DNA of 42,393 nt, taken from Candidatus Poribacteria bacterium. Lineage in GTDB: Bacteria > Poribacteria > WGA-4E > WGA-3G. The stretch is from assembly GCA_026710795.1 (NCBI GenBank), contig JAPOQK010000010.1:1-42393 (forward strand). The letters run 5' to 3'. Made by a program: the position numbers and the translations under genes. Positions 8,037 through 17,815 of this stretch are shown one piece after another. The notes under the pieces were generated by a model. It was given only the letters and a program-made list of their open reading frames with translations. It made no database searches and had not been told where the DNA came from. Positions within the stretch are counted from its first letter, which is position 1, and every line of letters begins with the position of its first letter.

Positions 8037-9068
8037 ATGAAAGCAGCACAGTTTTACGGTGGAAAAGACATCAGAGTTGAAATGGTGCCTGACCCTACAC
8101 CTGCACCGGAACAAGTTCTCGTCAAGGTTGAAGCAGCGGGAATATGCGGAAGCGACCTACATGGGTATCACCGACAACCTGAGAAACAGTTATCACCCCG
8201 TATCGGTGGTCATGAATTAACCGGAGAAATCGTTGACATAGGAAAGGATGTATCTGAACATAAAACGGGTGCACGCGTTGCAATTGAACCCATCAGTCCA
8301 TGCAACAATTGTCCAGAATGTCTCAACGGCTACTACAATATCTGTTCTAATTTGCGTCATGCAGGCGGAGGTTTTGCTGAATATATGGTGGCTGCAAAAT
8401 CAAATGCTTATGAACTGCCTGATAGTGTTTCAGTAGAAGGTGGTGCATTAGCAGAGGTATATGCAGTTGCTGTCCATGCCGTCAATAGAGCAATGGTTTC
8501 TCCCGGTGACCGCGTGGCTATTATTGGGAGTGGACCAGTCGGATTGACGATTGCGCAGGTGGCAGATGTAGCAGGTGCAACCTCTATTGCGGTTTTAGGT
8601 AAACCGGATGCCCCGATACAGATTGCACACGAAGCGGTTGGTGCTGTTCCTATAAATGTGGATAAGACCGATTCGGTTGCAGCCATAATGGATTGGAGTG
8701 ATGGTCGTGGTGCTGATGTCGTCTTTGAAGCAGTAGGGGGTAAAGCAAATACGTTGGAACGTGCAACCGAAATCGCAGCAAAACGTGGTCGGGTTTGTAT
8801 GGTTGGCGGACATGGTGCACCTCTCACATTTTCCGAACGGTTTGCTCGAAGCCGAGAACTTACAATCATCTGGTCATTCTGTTACGGCAGACGTGGTGGA
8901 AAAACCGAATTTCGTATTGCAATTGATTTACTCGCTGCTGGAAAAATTGATCCAAATCCTTTAGTTACCCACCGGTTCGAACTGGGTGATATATCTAAAG
9001 CATTTGCTGTCGCAGCTGGACGTGATGAATACGGGTCTGTGAAAGTACTCGTTACACCAAACAATTAG
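8037..9068 (+). CDS. Zinc-dependent alcohol/polyol dehydrogenase (MDR family)
   Basis: The 343-residue protein is a medium-chain dehydrogenase/reductase, probably oxidising a sugar alcohol or similar polyol with NAD(P). Catalytic zinc ligands are Cys37 (GICGSD) and His59-Glu60 (GGHE). The structural zinc site is Cys89, Cys92, Cys95 and Cys103. The Rossmann motif is VAIIGSGPVGL (about 165). Closest familiar types are sorbitol, 2,3-butanediol and threonine dehydrogenases; the exact substrate cannot be read from sequence. GGAGG lies seven bases before the ATG. The ThuA gene starts 11 bp after its stop, so the two form an operon, probably for carbohydrate use. Confidence 0.88.
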   Translation: MKAAQFYGGKDIRVEMVPDPTPAPEQVLVKVEAAGICGSDLHGYHRQPEKQLSPRIGGHELTGEIVDIGKDVSEHKTGARVAIEPISPCNNCPECLNGYYNICSNLRHAGGGFAEYMVAAKSNAYELPDSVSVEGGALAEVYAVAVHAVNRAMVSPGDRVAIIGSGPVGLTIAQVADVAGATSIAVLGKPDAPIQIAHEAVGAVPINVDKTDSVAAIMDWSDGRGADVVFEAVGGKANTLERATEIAAKRGRVCMVGGHGAPLTFSERFARSRELTIIWSFCYGRRGGKTEFRIAIDLLAAGKIDPNPLVTHRFELGDISKAFAVAAGRDEYGSVKVLVTPNN

Positions 9069-9079
9069 AAGGAGATGAT

Positions 9080-9715
9080 ATGGCTATAGTGAATACATTA
9101 ATTTTTGTTGGAACAGAGGGTAAGTATCACGACCATGACGGAAATGGTAAGTATATAACCGAAATGCTAAATGAAACAGAGAACATCAAAGCCGATTTCT
9201 CGCGTGATTATGATGTGCTTGCGGACGGTCTTGATACATATCACACTGTGCTATTCTATACAGATGTCGGTGAACTTACACAAGCGCAAGAAACAAGTTT
9301 GCTTGAATATATCAAATCGGGTGGTGGGTTCTTCGGACTTCATACTGCTGCCGCTTCTTTCCGAGAATCTGAAGCATATCACGGCATGTTAAACGGATTC
9401 TTCAACGGACATAGTCCGTATATGGACTTTACCGTTAGCATAAGTGACACTGACCATCCCATCACTAACGGGTTAAGTAATTTTGATGCAAAGGATGAAC
9501 TCTATTATCTGAAACACGATCCTGAATCCTCACACCATCTAATGCATGCGTATGACCATACGAAAGACGAAACACATGTGATGGCATTCCACCATACCTA
9601 CGGTGAGGGTAGAGTCTTCTATTTTGCTCTGGGACACGATATGGCAGTACTTGAAAATTCAAGCTTTCAGGAAGTGATACGAAGAGGGGTTTTATGGGTG
9701 GCAAATCGGATTTAA
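9080..9715 (+). CDS. ThuA domain protein
   Basis: This 211-residue protein is a near full-length ThuA domain, a glutamine-amidotransferase-like flavodoxin fold first linked to trehalose utilisation. Visible landmarks are YDVLADGLDTYHTVLFYTD, EYIKSGGGFFGLHTAAASF, the His-rich HDPESSHHLMHAY and GEGRVFYFALGHD near the end. Biochemical activity of the family is mostly undefined, but it often sits beside sugar dehydrogenases, as here. AGAAGGAGAT precedes the ATG. The 67-bp gap after it separates it from the convergent ribF gene, with no strong terminator. Confidence 0.85.
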   Translation: MAIVNTLIFVGTEGKYHDHDGNGKYITEMLNETENIKADFSRDYDVLADGLDTYHTVLFYTDVGELTQAQETSLLEYIKSGGGFFGLHTAAASFRESEAYHGMLNGFFNGHSPYMDFTVSISDTDHPITNGLSNFDAKDELYYLKHDPESSHHLMHAYDHTKDETHVMAFHHTYGEGRVFYFALGHDMAVLENSSFQEVIRRGVLWVANRI

Positions 9716-9782
9716 CATTCTAAAATTGATCTTGCTTGATGTTGAAATATGGAGAATAAAACATCATCATAGAAGTCAAAAG

Positions 9783-10706
9783 TTACTGGGTGAGTATTTC
9801 ATTAGCAACAGCAATGTCTCGATGTATTTGTTGAACAAGTGCTTGCTTATTTGAAAATGTTCTTTCATTACGTATCTTTTCAATAAAATATATTTCAATA
9901 GTTTCACCGTATACTGTATCGTTGAATTCAAACAGATGGCTTTCTACTTGCAATTTTGTTCCATTAAATGTTGGTCGGATACCGATATTCAATACCCCAT
10001 CAAACAACTGATTAGCAAGTTTCACTCGGATTGCATAGACACCATTCGGTGGACACAACTGTTCTCCCGGGTCAATGTTCGCAGTAGGAAAACCGATTTG
10101 TCTGCCGCGTCCATCACCTTGGACGATTGTCCCACTCATTGAGTAGATCCTTCCCAGCAATTGCGATGCTAACCCAAGGTCTCCTCTTGCAATTGCTTGC
10201 CGTATGCGGGTACTATGAACGGGTAGACCATTTAACTGTGTCGGTGGCACAATTGTAACTCCGAACCCAGATTCTTGTCCAAGAGATTCTAATACCTGGG
10301 CATTACCTGTCCGATCTTTCCCAAATTGACATGCATAACCAACAACCACATGCTTTGCACGACATAACTCCTGCAGAACGCCACCTACAAAAGCATTTGG
10401 AGACATAGAAGCAATTTTTTCATTGAATTTAACAAATATCGCAATATCAAACCCAATTTGTTCAAGTATCTCTATTCGTTTCGGTAGACACATTAGAACA
10501 GGTGGACATTTATCAGGGGCAAGATATGATAATGGGTGCGGATAAAACCCGAAGAGAACACTTAGTAACTTATCGGAATCAGCACGTTCACGAACTTTTT
10601 TAAGAACATCATGGTGACCAATATGTAACCCGTCAAATACCCCGAAGGTAACCACTGAGTCTTGTTTGGATTCAGGGATTGTTTCCAAACTATAATAGGT
10701 TTGCAA
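9783..10706 (-). CDS. ribF: Bifunctional riboflavin kinase / FAD synthetase
   Basis: The 307-residue cytoplasmic enzyme makes FMN from riboflavin and then FAD, using ATP. The N-terminal adenylyltransferase shows TFGVFDGLHIGH (about 20-31) and HSTRIRQAI (about 164-172). The C-terminal kinase shows GDGRGRQIGFPTANI. Length is normal. The start is TTG, with GGAG seven bases upstream. It is the last gene of the rimP-nusA-infB block, but 174 bp separate it from nrnA. In many bacteria truB lies between these genes; here no truB-like frame is present. Confidence 0.93.
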   Translation of the reverse strand: MQTYYSLETIPESKQDSVVTFGVFDGLHIGHHDVLKKVRERADSDKLLSVLFGFYPHPLSYLAPDKCPPVLMCLPKRIEILEQIGFDIAIFVKFNEKIASMSPNAFVGGVLQELCRAKHVVVGYACQFGKDRTGNAQVLESLGQESGFGVTIVPPTQLNGLPVHSTRIRQAIARGDLGLASQLLGRIYSMSGTIVQGDGRGRQIGFPTANIDPGEQLCPPNGVYAIRVKLANQLFDGVLNIGIRPTFNGTKLQVESHLFEFNDTVYGETIEIYFIEKIRNERTFSNKQALVQQIHRDIAVANEILTQ

Positions 10707-10880
10707 AATATAACTCCACGAGTCAGCAGTATAGATTATGCCTATTACTTAATACAACAAGCATTGGTATGATAAGTTCCCATAGCATGTTTAGAAGACT
10801 TCAACCCAAATCTATACCATATTCCATTAATTTGATAGAAAAATGTCTATTTACTTCAACCTGTAGAACTTCCTATATTA

Positions 10881-11858
10881 TCATATCTCTTTAATCCTGC
10901 GTACTGCACTCTCTACAAGCATTTTTATTGCTGAAGTAGGTTGAAGGTTTATACGACATCCAGAGGCACGTTCATGTCCACCGCCATTGAACTCCGCTGC
11001 AAGCGCAGCGACATCAACACGACCTTTACTACGGAGACTGACTTTGGTGTTTCCATCCTGCAGTTCACATATACAGATTGCCACTTCAACACTATCTATC
11101 GCTTGGATTTGATTGACAAACCCCTCCACATCATCCAACGTTGTATCTGTATCGTTTAACATTTTCTGAGTCACCACCACCCAAGCAATCTTACCATCAG
11201 AGGTTAGTTCTAAAGTCCTCAATGCTTTTCCCAACAAATGTATTTTGCCAAGTGGTATATGTTCATAGACTCTACAGTAAACTTCATCTGGCGCAAAATC
11301 ACCGATCTCAATTAAATCTGCTGCAATACGATGTGTCTCAGGGGTTGCATTACTATAACGAAAGCACCCCGTATCAAACATGAGTCCTGTATATAAACAC
11401 AATGCCTCTTCTGCATCAATTGACATATCCGTAGACTTAATAAACTGGTAAATGATTTCTGCTGTTGACGATACCTCTGTTTGAATGATGTTGTAATCAC
11501 CAAAAGACTTAGCGGTAATATGATGGTCAATGTTGACGACTGCATGTATCGGAATCAGGTTCTTACTGAGAAACTTCCCGATCCGTTCCCGAGAACTTGC
11601 ATCTACAATAACTAATACCTCTGGACAATAGTCAGTGGAAACTTGCGCGTTTTCTATGTTTTCCCAATATGGCAGAAACTGGTATTTTTCCGGCACTTGA
11701 TCCGTATTGAGAATACGGACAGATTTGCCTAACTTCCTAAGAAATATGTATAATGCTAACTCGGAACCAATTGCATCACCATCCGGATTTACGTGAGTTG
11801 CTATAGCAAATGTCTGGTATCGCTCAAAAAGAGTCAGGAGGTCGCCAAAGTTATTCAT
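10881..11858 (-). CDS. nrnA: DHH phosphoesterase, oligoribonuclease / pAp phosphatase
   Basis: The 325-residue protein is a DHH/DHHA1 phosphoesterase of the NrnA type, which degrades short oligoribonucleotides and 3'-phosphoadenosine 5'-phosphate with Mn2+. Metal-binding motifs are HVNPDGDAIGS (22-32), VDAS (Asp86) and DHH at 111-113. The DHHA1 substrate motif GGGHERASGC is near the C-terminus. Its ATG overlaps the rbfA stop by 4 bases (ATGA), so translation is coupled. The position after rbfA is typical of Firmicute-like nusA operons. Confidence 0.93.
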   Translation of the reverse strand: MNNFGDLLTLFERYQTFAIATHVNPDGDAIGSELALYIFLRKLGKSVRILNTDQVPEKYQFLPYWENIENAQVSTDYCPEVLVIVDASSRERIGKFLSKNLIPIHAVVNIDHHITAKSFGDYNIIQTEVSSTAEIIYQFIKSTDMSIDAEEALCLYTGLMFDTGCFRYSNATPETHRIAADLIEIGDFAPDEVYCRVYEHIPLGKIHLLGKALRTLELTSDGKIAWVVVTQKMLNDTDTTLDDVEGFVNQIQAIDSVEVAICICELQDGNTKVSLRSKGRVDVAALAAEFNGGGHERASGCRINLQPTSAIKMLVESAVRRIKEI

Positions 11859-12244
11859 GGCAACCCTGTATCTTGTTCTGAACTTTCAATTGTTTCATCT
11901 TCACTATCAATTTCTTTGAGAAGACCATCAATTTTCATAAGATGGTCAACTGAATCATCCAAGATAAAACGGATTTCCGGCGAATATCTAAGAGACAACC
12001 GTCTGCTTATTTCACGTCTAAGAAATCCGGCAGCACTTTTTAGTCCTATGAGTGTATTTTCCTTCTGCTCAGCACCACCGATAACACTTACCTTGACATC
12101 TACGTATTTTAGATCTGGTGATACTTCAGTATGGGTAACAGTGCAGAATGCAACACGCGGGTCTTTTACTTCACGTTGGATTACTTCACTTAATTCTCTC
12201 TGGATAAGTGCACTCACCCTATCTTGTCTTCTATTATCTTTCAT
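11855..12244 (-). CDS. rbfA: Ribosome-binding factor A
   Basis: This 129-residue protein helps mature the 30S subunit by acting on the 16S rRNA 5' region. It shows the family pattern: RVSALIQRELSEVIQREVKD at the N-terminus, then VSPDLKYVDVKVSV, and RRLSLRYSPEIRFILDDSVD near the C-terminus. Length is normal. It overlaps nrnA by 4 bases and follows ylxP by 84 bp. Confidence 0.93.
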   Translation of the reverse strand: MKDNRRQDRVSALIQRELSEVIQREVKDPRVAFCTVTHTEVSPDLKYVDVKVSVIGGAEQKENTLIGLKSAAGFLRREISRRLSLRYSPEIRFILDDSVDHLMKIDGLLKEIDSEDETIESSEQDTGLP

Positions 12245-12328
12245 TGTGGTTGAACTTTCTGTATTTGGAGGAATTTCTAACTATTATACTCAATTGTATT
12301 TTATATCACAATTATTTTCTTTATCAAT

Positions 12329-12616
12329 TTAAAAGAAGAATTCTGTTTCATAGTCAACCAAAACAACCGACGAATTCCCTTCAATGAATTTAACACACTG
12401 TGACAGAATTTGATTTACAAATTTAACTTCATTTGCTACAGAAACTGCTCCAATAACCGCAGATTGATGCAAATCAAGTGCCTCAATTTCTGCGACTGCA
12501 ACATTAAATCGGTTTTTGAGACGCGCGATTAAACTCTTAATAATCCGACGTTTTTCTTTGAGTGACTGGCTCTCAGGCAAATATAATTTGACTTTACAAA
12601 CTCCAATGTGCATCAT
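12329..12616 (-). CDS. ylxP: DUF503 / YlxP-like protein
   Basis: The 95-residue protein belongs to DUF503 (YlxP). The typical opening HIGVCKVKLYLPESQSLKEK and RIIKSLIARLKNRFNVAVAE are present. Relatives sit between infB and rbfA in many bacteria, as here, and are implicated in ribosome assembly, though the role is not firmly known. Either of the first two Met codons could start it; no strong ribosome-binding site distinguishes them. A 519-bp non-coding gap separates it from infB, so it may have its own promoter. Confidence 0.85.
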   Translation of the reverse strand: MMHIGVCKVKLYLPESQSLKEKRRIIKSLIARLKNRFNVAVAEIEALDLHQSAVIGAVSVANEVKFVNQILSQCVKFIEGNSSVVLVDYETEFFF

Positions 12617-12796
12617 TTATTGCCATAATCAGTTAATTGATATTGATTTGTCCAGTAAGATCACAAACGATGAAATCCTATTTTTTAGTTGAGTTGCTTT
12701 TCAATATAAGAAGAACCAGCGACTGGATCAATCACAAAATCTCTCATATTTAACAACTGCGATGAGTTCCGCTTGCAATCTGAGAGGAATTTAATG

Positions 12797-12953
12797 GGGT
12801 TGTTCTTTGGATTGAGATTCACCTATACCTAACAACCCTTGTAAGATTATATTATAGTGAACTTTAGAATTAACAGGACATTTTGAGTTGTAGGAGGGAA
12901 CTCCGATTCCCGACTATCAGTGAGTTTTGTCGCGATTCGGAGATCGCTCCTAC
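12797..12953. repeat. Inverted repeats in the infB-ylxP gap
   Basis: The 519-bp gap 12617-13135 holds no convincing gene. GGGTTGTT (12797-12804) pairs with AACAACCC (12831-12838). At 12890-12953 two units of a TAGGAG family repeat face each other: GTAGGAG...CTCCGATTC against GATTCGGAG...CTCCTAC, a long imperfect hairpin. Similar GCGACC/GGTCGC units occur at 87-117. It interrupts a usually tight operon. No consensus promoter was found in the rest. Confidence 0.7.
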
Positions 12954-13135
12954 AGAAATGTGGTGCTTTAATTTCAATGTTTACCATAAATACGAAGAAA
13001 AGTAAAATTGAGTGTGGTGTGAAATGTAAATCCACCAACACCGTTTTATAGACATTTCAAGCATGAATAAGAATATCACAGCAAATACTGATTCAGTTGT
13101 AAATTATAATGAAAATATGATCTGAGACAAGTAAA

Positions 13136-15211
13136 TTACAACGTCCTTGCCACCTGTTCATGGACGTAACATTCTAAAACATCACCAATCTTTATGTCAT
13201 CAAATTCCTCAATACCTATTCCACATTCATAATTGGCTTGTACTTCATTGACATTGTCTTTGAAACGCCTGAGTGAATCAACCTTTCCTTCATAAATCAT
13301 CCTATTATCCCGTAACACTCGGAGTGGTTGGTTAAATGTGATTTTTCCCCAATTGACATAACTACCAGCAACTAATCCGCTGCGTGGCACTTTAAAGATT
13401 TCTCTGACTTCGGCACGTCCAATAATAACTTCACGTACTTCAGGATCTAACAGACCTTCCATTGCTGAACGGATATCTGAGATGATGTCATAGATAACAG
13501 TATAAGTACGAACATCTATCCCTTCTGTTTCTGTAGCTTTGACAGCTTCTGTAGTAGGATATACATTGAATCCGACAACGATGGCATCCGATGCTGATGC
13601 AAGTAAGATGTCAGTCTCTGTAATACCACCGGTGGCTTCGTGTATTATATTGATTTTTACTTCAGGTGTGCTTAATTTTAGAAGGGATTCCGATATTGCT
13701 TGAACCGATCCTTGTACATCACCTTTAACAATTACATTCAAATCCTTTATATCACCTTCTTGGATTTGTTGGAATAAGTCATCAAGACTAATATGACTGT
13801 GCGCGCCAAGTTTAGAAATACGGTATTGGTCTTGTCGTTCTTCACTGATAGTGCGGGCATCTTTTTCGGAGTCAACCGCAAAAAATTGATCGCCTGCCTC
13901 TGGCACACCCGTGAATCCAAGGATTTCCACTGGTGTAGACGGACCTGCGGACTTGATTCGTTTGCCGTCATCGCTCATCATCGCTCTAACTTTACCAGAA
14001 TATCGTCCGGAGACAAATGTATCTCCAACTTTTAAGGAGCCAGATTGAACTAACACTGTTGCAATGGCACCACGACCTTTATCCACTTGTGCTTCGATGA
14101 CAATCCCTCGCGCAGGTTTTGACGGATTTGCCTTTAGTTCCAGCAATGCTGCTTCCAAAAGAAGCATCTCTAACAACAACTCTATTCCTGTACCTTCCAC
14201 TGCGGACACCTCAACACAGATTGTTTGTCCACCCCAATCCTCTGGTACAAGGTCGTTTTCAACCAGCTGCTGTTTTACATAATCTGTTCTTGCACCTTGG
14301 ACATCAATTTTATTTATGGCAACAACAATAGGAACTTTTGCAGCTTTTGAGTGGTTTATTGCTTCAATAGTCTGTGGCATGACCCCGTCATCTGCAGCAA
14401 CAATTAAAACTACGATGTCTGTTGCTTGTGCGCCACGGGCTCGCATTGCAGTAAACGCAGCATGACCAGGGGTATCAAGAAATACAATATTACCGTTTTC
14501 TAATTCCACATGGTAGGCACCTATATGTTGGGTAATATTACCTGCTTCAGATTCACTGACGTTTGATTTACGAATAGAATCTAATAATGATGTTTTACCG
14601 TGGTCAACATGACCCATGATTGTGATAACTGGGGCACGCGGCACCAATGAATCCGGTGGATCTTCCTCGTCAATCAACAGTGTTTCTTCAAGTGTCTTTT
14701 CCTTTACAACATCAAATCCGAAATGCTCTCCTAAAATCAGCAAGGTTTGGTAATCTAAACTTTGGTTTATAGATGCTATTACCTTCATCTTCATCAGCTG
14801 CATGATCAATTGTGTTGATTGTAAATTGAGTAGTGATGCTAAAGACCCAACTGTTGTACCTTCCTGTACCTGCATGGTTGTCTCTGATGGTGTTTCTACT
14901 TCCGTTTCTTCCACTTCTATTTCTTCTTCTATGACCTCTTCTATTTTTTCTTTTACCTCTGTTTTTTCTAATTCTTTTTCTTCTTCGGTAGCAATTTCAT
15001 CAGGTGGATCCAATTCGGATTCAACCAACAAAATCATTTCTGGATCCAAACTACTCATGTGGTTTTTAATAGGGACACCTAATTCTTCAAGAACTGTGAT
15101 AAGTTCTTTACTACTCATTTCATGTCGTTTTGCCAATTCATAAACTCTGATATTTTGGCTCTGTGTTGTTTTTTGCTGGACTTCAGCGTTTTGCTGTCTA
15201 CGCTTTTTCAT
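13136..15211 (-). CDS. infB: Translation initiation factor IF-2
   Basis: The roughly 691-residue GTPase brings fMet-tRNA to the 30S subunit. An IF2_N helical domain ([20 protein letters not shown]) is followed by an acidic, Glu-rich linker, a second IF2_N-like part and the G domain: GHVDHGKT (about 198-205), DTPGHAAF and NKID. The C-terminal domains are complete. I start it at 15211, not at the in-frame ATG at 15232, because AAGGAG lies ten bases upstream of 15211 and the earlier ATG would include that site. It overlaps the end of ylxR by 14 bases. Confidence 0.95.
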   Translation of the reverse strand: MKKRRQQNAEVQQKTTQSQNIRVYELAKRHEMSSKELITVLEELGVPIKNHMSSLDPEMILLVESELDPPDEIATEEEKELEKTEVKEKIEEVIEEEIEVEETEVETPSETTMQVQEGTTVGSLASLLNLQSTQLIMQLMKMKVIASINQSLDYQTLLILGEHFGFDVVKEKTLEETLLIDEEDPPDSLVPRAPVITIMGHVDHGKTSLLDSIRKSNVSESEAGNITQHIGAYHVELENGNIVFLDTPGHAAFTAMRARGAQATDIVVLIVAADDGVMPQTIEAINHSKAAKVPIVVAINKIDVQGARTDYVKQQLVENDLVPEDWGGQTICVEVSAVEGTGIELLLEMLLLEAALLELKANPSKPARGIVIEAQVDKGRGAIATVLVQSGSLKVGDTFVSGRYSGKVRAMMSDDGKRIKSAGPSTPVEILGFTGVPEAGDQFFAVDSEKDARTISEERQDQYRISKLGAHSHISLDDLFQQIQEGDIKDLNVIVKGDVQGSVQAISESLLKLSTPEVKINIIHEATGGITETDILLASASDAIVVGFNVYPTTEAVKATETEGIDVRTYTVIYDIISDIRSAMEGLLDPEVREVIIGRAEVREIFKVPRSGLVAGSYVNWGKITFNQPLRVLRDNRMIYEGKVDSLRRFKDNVNEVQANYECGIGIEEFDDIKIGDVLECYVHEQVARTL

Positions 15212-15491
15212 CGGCGTGTATCTCCTTATCAAGAAGTTTCTGCCTGAACTCGACGATGACCGATTTCGGCAGTTGCACTCGTAACAATGTGTTAATCCGT
15301 TTTGGTGCCTTAAATGCTTCCTCTATGCATGAATGTGATCGACAGACATAAGCACCACGTCCAGGATGCATTTTCTCATTATCTATCACCAAAGACTCTC
15401 CTTTGATGCACACAAACCTTCGTAGCGTTTTCTGTGGAAATTTACAACGACACCCAATGCAGGTGCGAATAGGACCTTTAACTCTTATCAT
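15198..15491 (-). CDS. ylxR: YlxR (DUF448) RNA-binding protein
   Basis: The 97-residue protein has the YlxR signature: RTCIGCRCKFPQ at the N-terminus and HPGRGAYVCR in the middle, the strip proposed to bind RNA. In Bacillus, YlxR was reported as a nucleoid-associated regulator. Position between nusA and infB is the standard one. Its 3' end overlaps infB by 14 bases; 76 bp separate it from nusA. The usual companion ylxQ (L7Ae-like) is absent. Confidence 0.92.
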   Translation of the reverse strand: MIRVKGPIRTCIGCRCKFPQKTLRRFVCIKGESLVIDNEKMHPGRGAYVCRSHSCIEEAFKAPKRINTLLRVQLPKSVIVEFRQKLLDKEIHADEKA

Positions 15492-15567
15492 CGGTTGACT
15501 GCGGAGACAAGTGTTTTAGACCAGTTTCCAACAGTGATACCCGCGAACAGATGTGTTCACGAGAAAT

Positions 15568-16848
15568 TTAGTTCTCTTCGTCTTCAGATACAGGTTCGTC
15601 AACTGTTTCTGAAACATTAGTATCTTCTGATGTTGAATCATTATCAACACTATCGCTTACGTCATCCTCAGTTTCTAATATAGTTTCTTCAACGTCAATA
15701 GATGTATCAACATCTTCGGATTCCACGTCTACATTTTCATCAATCTCATCATCTTCTTTAAAGAGGGTATCCAATGAAACTGGAGCTTCGGCTTCACTTT
15801 TAATGTCAATATTCCACCCAGTCAATTTTGCAGCAAGTCGAGCATTCTGTCCTCTCCTACCAATTGCTAAGGACAATTGATCTTCTGCGACGATAACATT
15901 TGCACTCATAGCATTTTCGTTGAGTTCTACTCTACGAATTTTGGCTGGTTTTAAAGCATTTGTAATAAATACTTGTGGGTCTTCGTCCCAATCTAAAAAA
16001 TCTATCTTCTCGTTTTTTAGTTCACGGACCATTGTCTGTACCCGTGCCCCTCTAACCCCGACACATGTTCCAACTGCATCAATTCCATCTTCAGTAGCAG
16101 AGACAGCAACTTTAGCCCGGTAACCAGGATCGCGAGCAACTGCCATCACGCGAACTTGTCCCTCATACACTTCTGGCACTTCATGTTCACATAGCATTGT
16201 AATCAGGTCAGGATGGGTTCTGGATACAATAAGTTGTTCACCTGTCATCGTATCCTTTACCTCAAGAATCAGACACCGAATGGAGTCTCCACGATTATAT
16301 CGATGGGGAGGAGGTATTTGGCTTCCGGGTAACAACGCTTCTGTCCTTAAAACGTCTGTCCGCTCAAGATCGATAATTGCATCCTGTCCAGTATATCTCT
16401 GTAGGTAACCTACAACTACCTCACCCTCGCGTCCTTCAAATTCTTTATAAATAAGTTCCCGTTCAGCTTCTCTAAGTTTACCGAGTAATATTTGTCGTCC
16501 TAATTGTGCCTGTATTCGACCAAATTCTTCGGGATTAATCTCGACTTCAAGTGTATCACCGATCTCTACATCAGGTTTGATATTTTTTGCTATCTCAATA
16601 GGAATTTCCGTTGAGTAATCCTGCATTATATTGACAACTTTTTTCGGCACATGACATGTTATTACCTCACGGTCTAACTGAATGTTTATTGATACCTTAG
16701 CTTCAGGTCCATAGTGACGTGATGCGATAACACGTAATGCATCCTCAATCGCACTCAGAAAGACATCCTCCGGTAAATCGGTGTGTCCCATCATTTGGCG
16801 AATTGACTGCTGTAAGCTTTCTCTTCTGTCTTCTGTTTTCTGTCTCAT
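15568..16848 (-). CDS. nusA: Transcription termination/antitermination factor NusA
   Basis: The roughly 426-residue protein binds RNA polymerase and nascent RNA. The order is: N-terminal polymerase-binding domain, S1 domain ([19 protein letters not shown]), KH1 with [20 protein letters not shown], and KH2 with [19 protein letters not shown]. The last ~65 residues are almost all Glu, Asp, Ser, Thr and Val, an acidic tail in place of the AR repeats of E. coli. The ATG at 16848 has TAGGAG five bases upstream, so it is preferred to an in-frame ATG at 16863. Confidence 0.95.
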   Translation of the reverse strand: MRQKTEDRRESLQQSIRQMMGHTDLPEDVFLSAIEDALRVIASRHYGPEAKVSINIQLDREVITCHVPKKVVNIMQDYSTEIPIEIAKNIKPDVEIGDTLEVEINPEEFGRIQAQLGRQILLGKLREAERELIYKEFEGREGEVVVGYLQRYTGQDAIIDLERTDVLRTEALLPGSQIPPPHRYNRGDSIRCLILEVKDTMTGEQLIVSRTHPDLITMLCEHEVPEVYEGQVRVMAVARDPGYRAKVAVSATEDGIDAVGTCVGVRGARVQTMVRELKNEKIDFLDWDEDPQVFITNALKPAKIRRVELNENAMSANVIVAEDQLSLAIGRRGQNARLAAKLTGWNIDIKSEAEAPVSLDTLFKEDDEIDENVDVESEDVDTSIDVEETILETEDDVSDSVDNDSTSEDTNVSETVDEPVSEDEEN

Positions 16849-16894
16849 ATTTCTCCTACGCATAACTCAGTTATAATTCGAAACTATTAACTGA

Positions 16895-17356
16895 TTACCA
16901 TACCAATTGAATAGAACCTGTATATATCTGCGAAATATCAATATGTATAGTTTTACCCGATGTTTGTTCTAAAACGACACACCCGTCAATGACATTCTTC
17001 ACTTGTCCTTGTAAATCATGGTTCTGTCCGTTCTTAGATATAGTAACAATTTGAACGTTACTCCCAATATTCCGTTTATAGTCACCTTCCGATGTCAAAG
17101 GACGGTCAAGACCTGGTGATGCAATCTCCAAATGTCTATAGTCATCCAAAATTTGGTGGACTTCCAAAATTGGTCTAACCTCTTTATCTAATGCCTTGCA
17201 ATCTGCTACGGATATACCTCCATGTTTGTGTATTAACAATCGGAGTATCTTATTTTTTTTATTCCCTGCTGTCTCCACAGCTACTAATTCATAACCCTCA
17301 ACCTCAAGTAAAGGTGTTAAAATCTCTTCAATGGTAGTTTCAATTGCTTCTGTCAT
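16895..17356 (-). CDS. rimP: Ribosome maturation factor RimP
   Basis: This 153-residue protein assists 30S assembly. VEGYELVAVETAGNKKNKI, the HKHGGISVADCKALDKEV motif and LEIASPGLDRPL are family landmarks, followed by the SH3-like C-terminal domain. It is the first gene of the operon and lies 46 bp before nusA. A promoter at 17654-17683 and a leader of about 290 nt precede it. The ribosome-binding site is poor. Confidence 0.93.
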   Translation of the reverse strand: MTEAIETTIEEILTPLLEVEGYELVAVETAGNKKNKILRLLIHKHGGISVADCKALDKEVRPILEVHQILDDYRHLEIASPGLDRPLTSEGDYKRNIGSNVQIVTISKNGQNHDLQGQVKNVIDGCVVLEQTSGKTIHIDISQIYTGSIQLVW

Positions 17357-17513
17357 TTTCTATGTCCCGTATAAAATAAAAAACGCGATCGTTCTCGGTT
17401 ATGAGATTCTTCGCGGTTCACCGTTAGCGATTTTCCTATACCTATAGAGTCAGGTACAGACTTCGCCTTTACCACTGAACTAACAGCAGTAATATGGATT
17501 TGACCTGCAAGCC

Positions 17514-17603
17514 TTAGGTTAGCATGATAACACTTTCCTCTATCGGAATCAAGCCAAATTCATGATCCGCGTTAATGGGTTTTGGATGACCTGATAACTT
17601 CAC
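17514..17603 (-). CDS. Possible 29-residue leader peptide in the rimP leader
   Basis: Inside the long rimP leader a GTG at 17603, with AGAGGA seven bases upstream, opens a 29-codon frame beginning (M)KLSGHPKPINADHEFG and ending in LT-stop at 17514. It is not a run of one amino acid, so it does not look like a classical attenuator. I do not recognise the peptide. The rest of the leader (17357-17513) has no other start with a ribosome-binding site. The peptide could be chance, but the spacing of the ribosome-binding site is good. Confidence 0.35.
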   Translation of the reverse strand: MKLSGHPKPINADHEFGLIPIEESVIMLT

Positions 17604-17653
17604 CGTAAGTTCCTCTTGAAACGGTTTTTGTGTTAGACGTTAGTTCAAATATA

Positions 17654-17683
17654 AGTTTAACCTAATATACACACTTTTGTCAA
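17654..17683 (-). promoter_or_regulatory. Promoter of the rimP-nusA-infB operon
   Basis: On the minus strand a perfect TTGACA (17678-17683) is followed after 18 bp by TAAACT (17654-17659, 4 of 6). Transcription would begin near 17646, giving a leader of about 290 nt before the rimP ATG. The leader is long for such a gene and could host feedback control. Confidence 0.6.
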
Positions 17684-17815
17684 GTTTATTTATGTCTGTG
17701 CAGAGTTATTTAGTTTTAAGAATTCTTTGTTATTGAAGTTTACTTAAAGTTAGGACTTTGAATTGGAATGGATAGATGTTTAATGGGTTCACCGTTTATT
17801 GTCTGAACCAGTCTT

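Noticed and set aside
8408..8869. 153-residue minus-strand ORF inside the alcohol dehydrogenase gene
   Set aside because: It is the shadow of a clear enzyme gene and has no family features of its own.
12847..13041. 64-residue minus-strand ORF in the infB-ylxP gap
   Set aside because: It reads through the inverted TAGGAG repeats and has no ribosome-binding site.
17460..17500. tRNA-like D-arm on the minus strand (AGTTCAGTGGTAAAGGC)
   Set aside because: No matching acceptor stem or T-arm is found, and the would-be anticodon loop lacks U at position 33.
17514..17560. RNase P-like GAGGAAAGT on the minus strand
   Set aside because: The rest of the RNase P core and the expected length are absent; a nine-base match is not enough.
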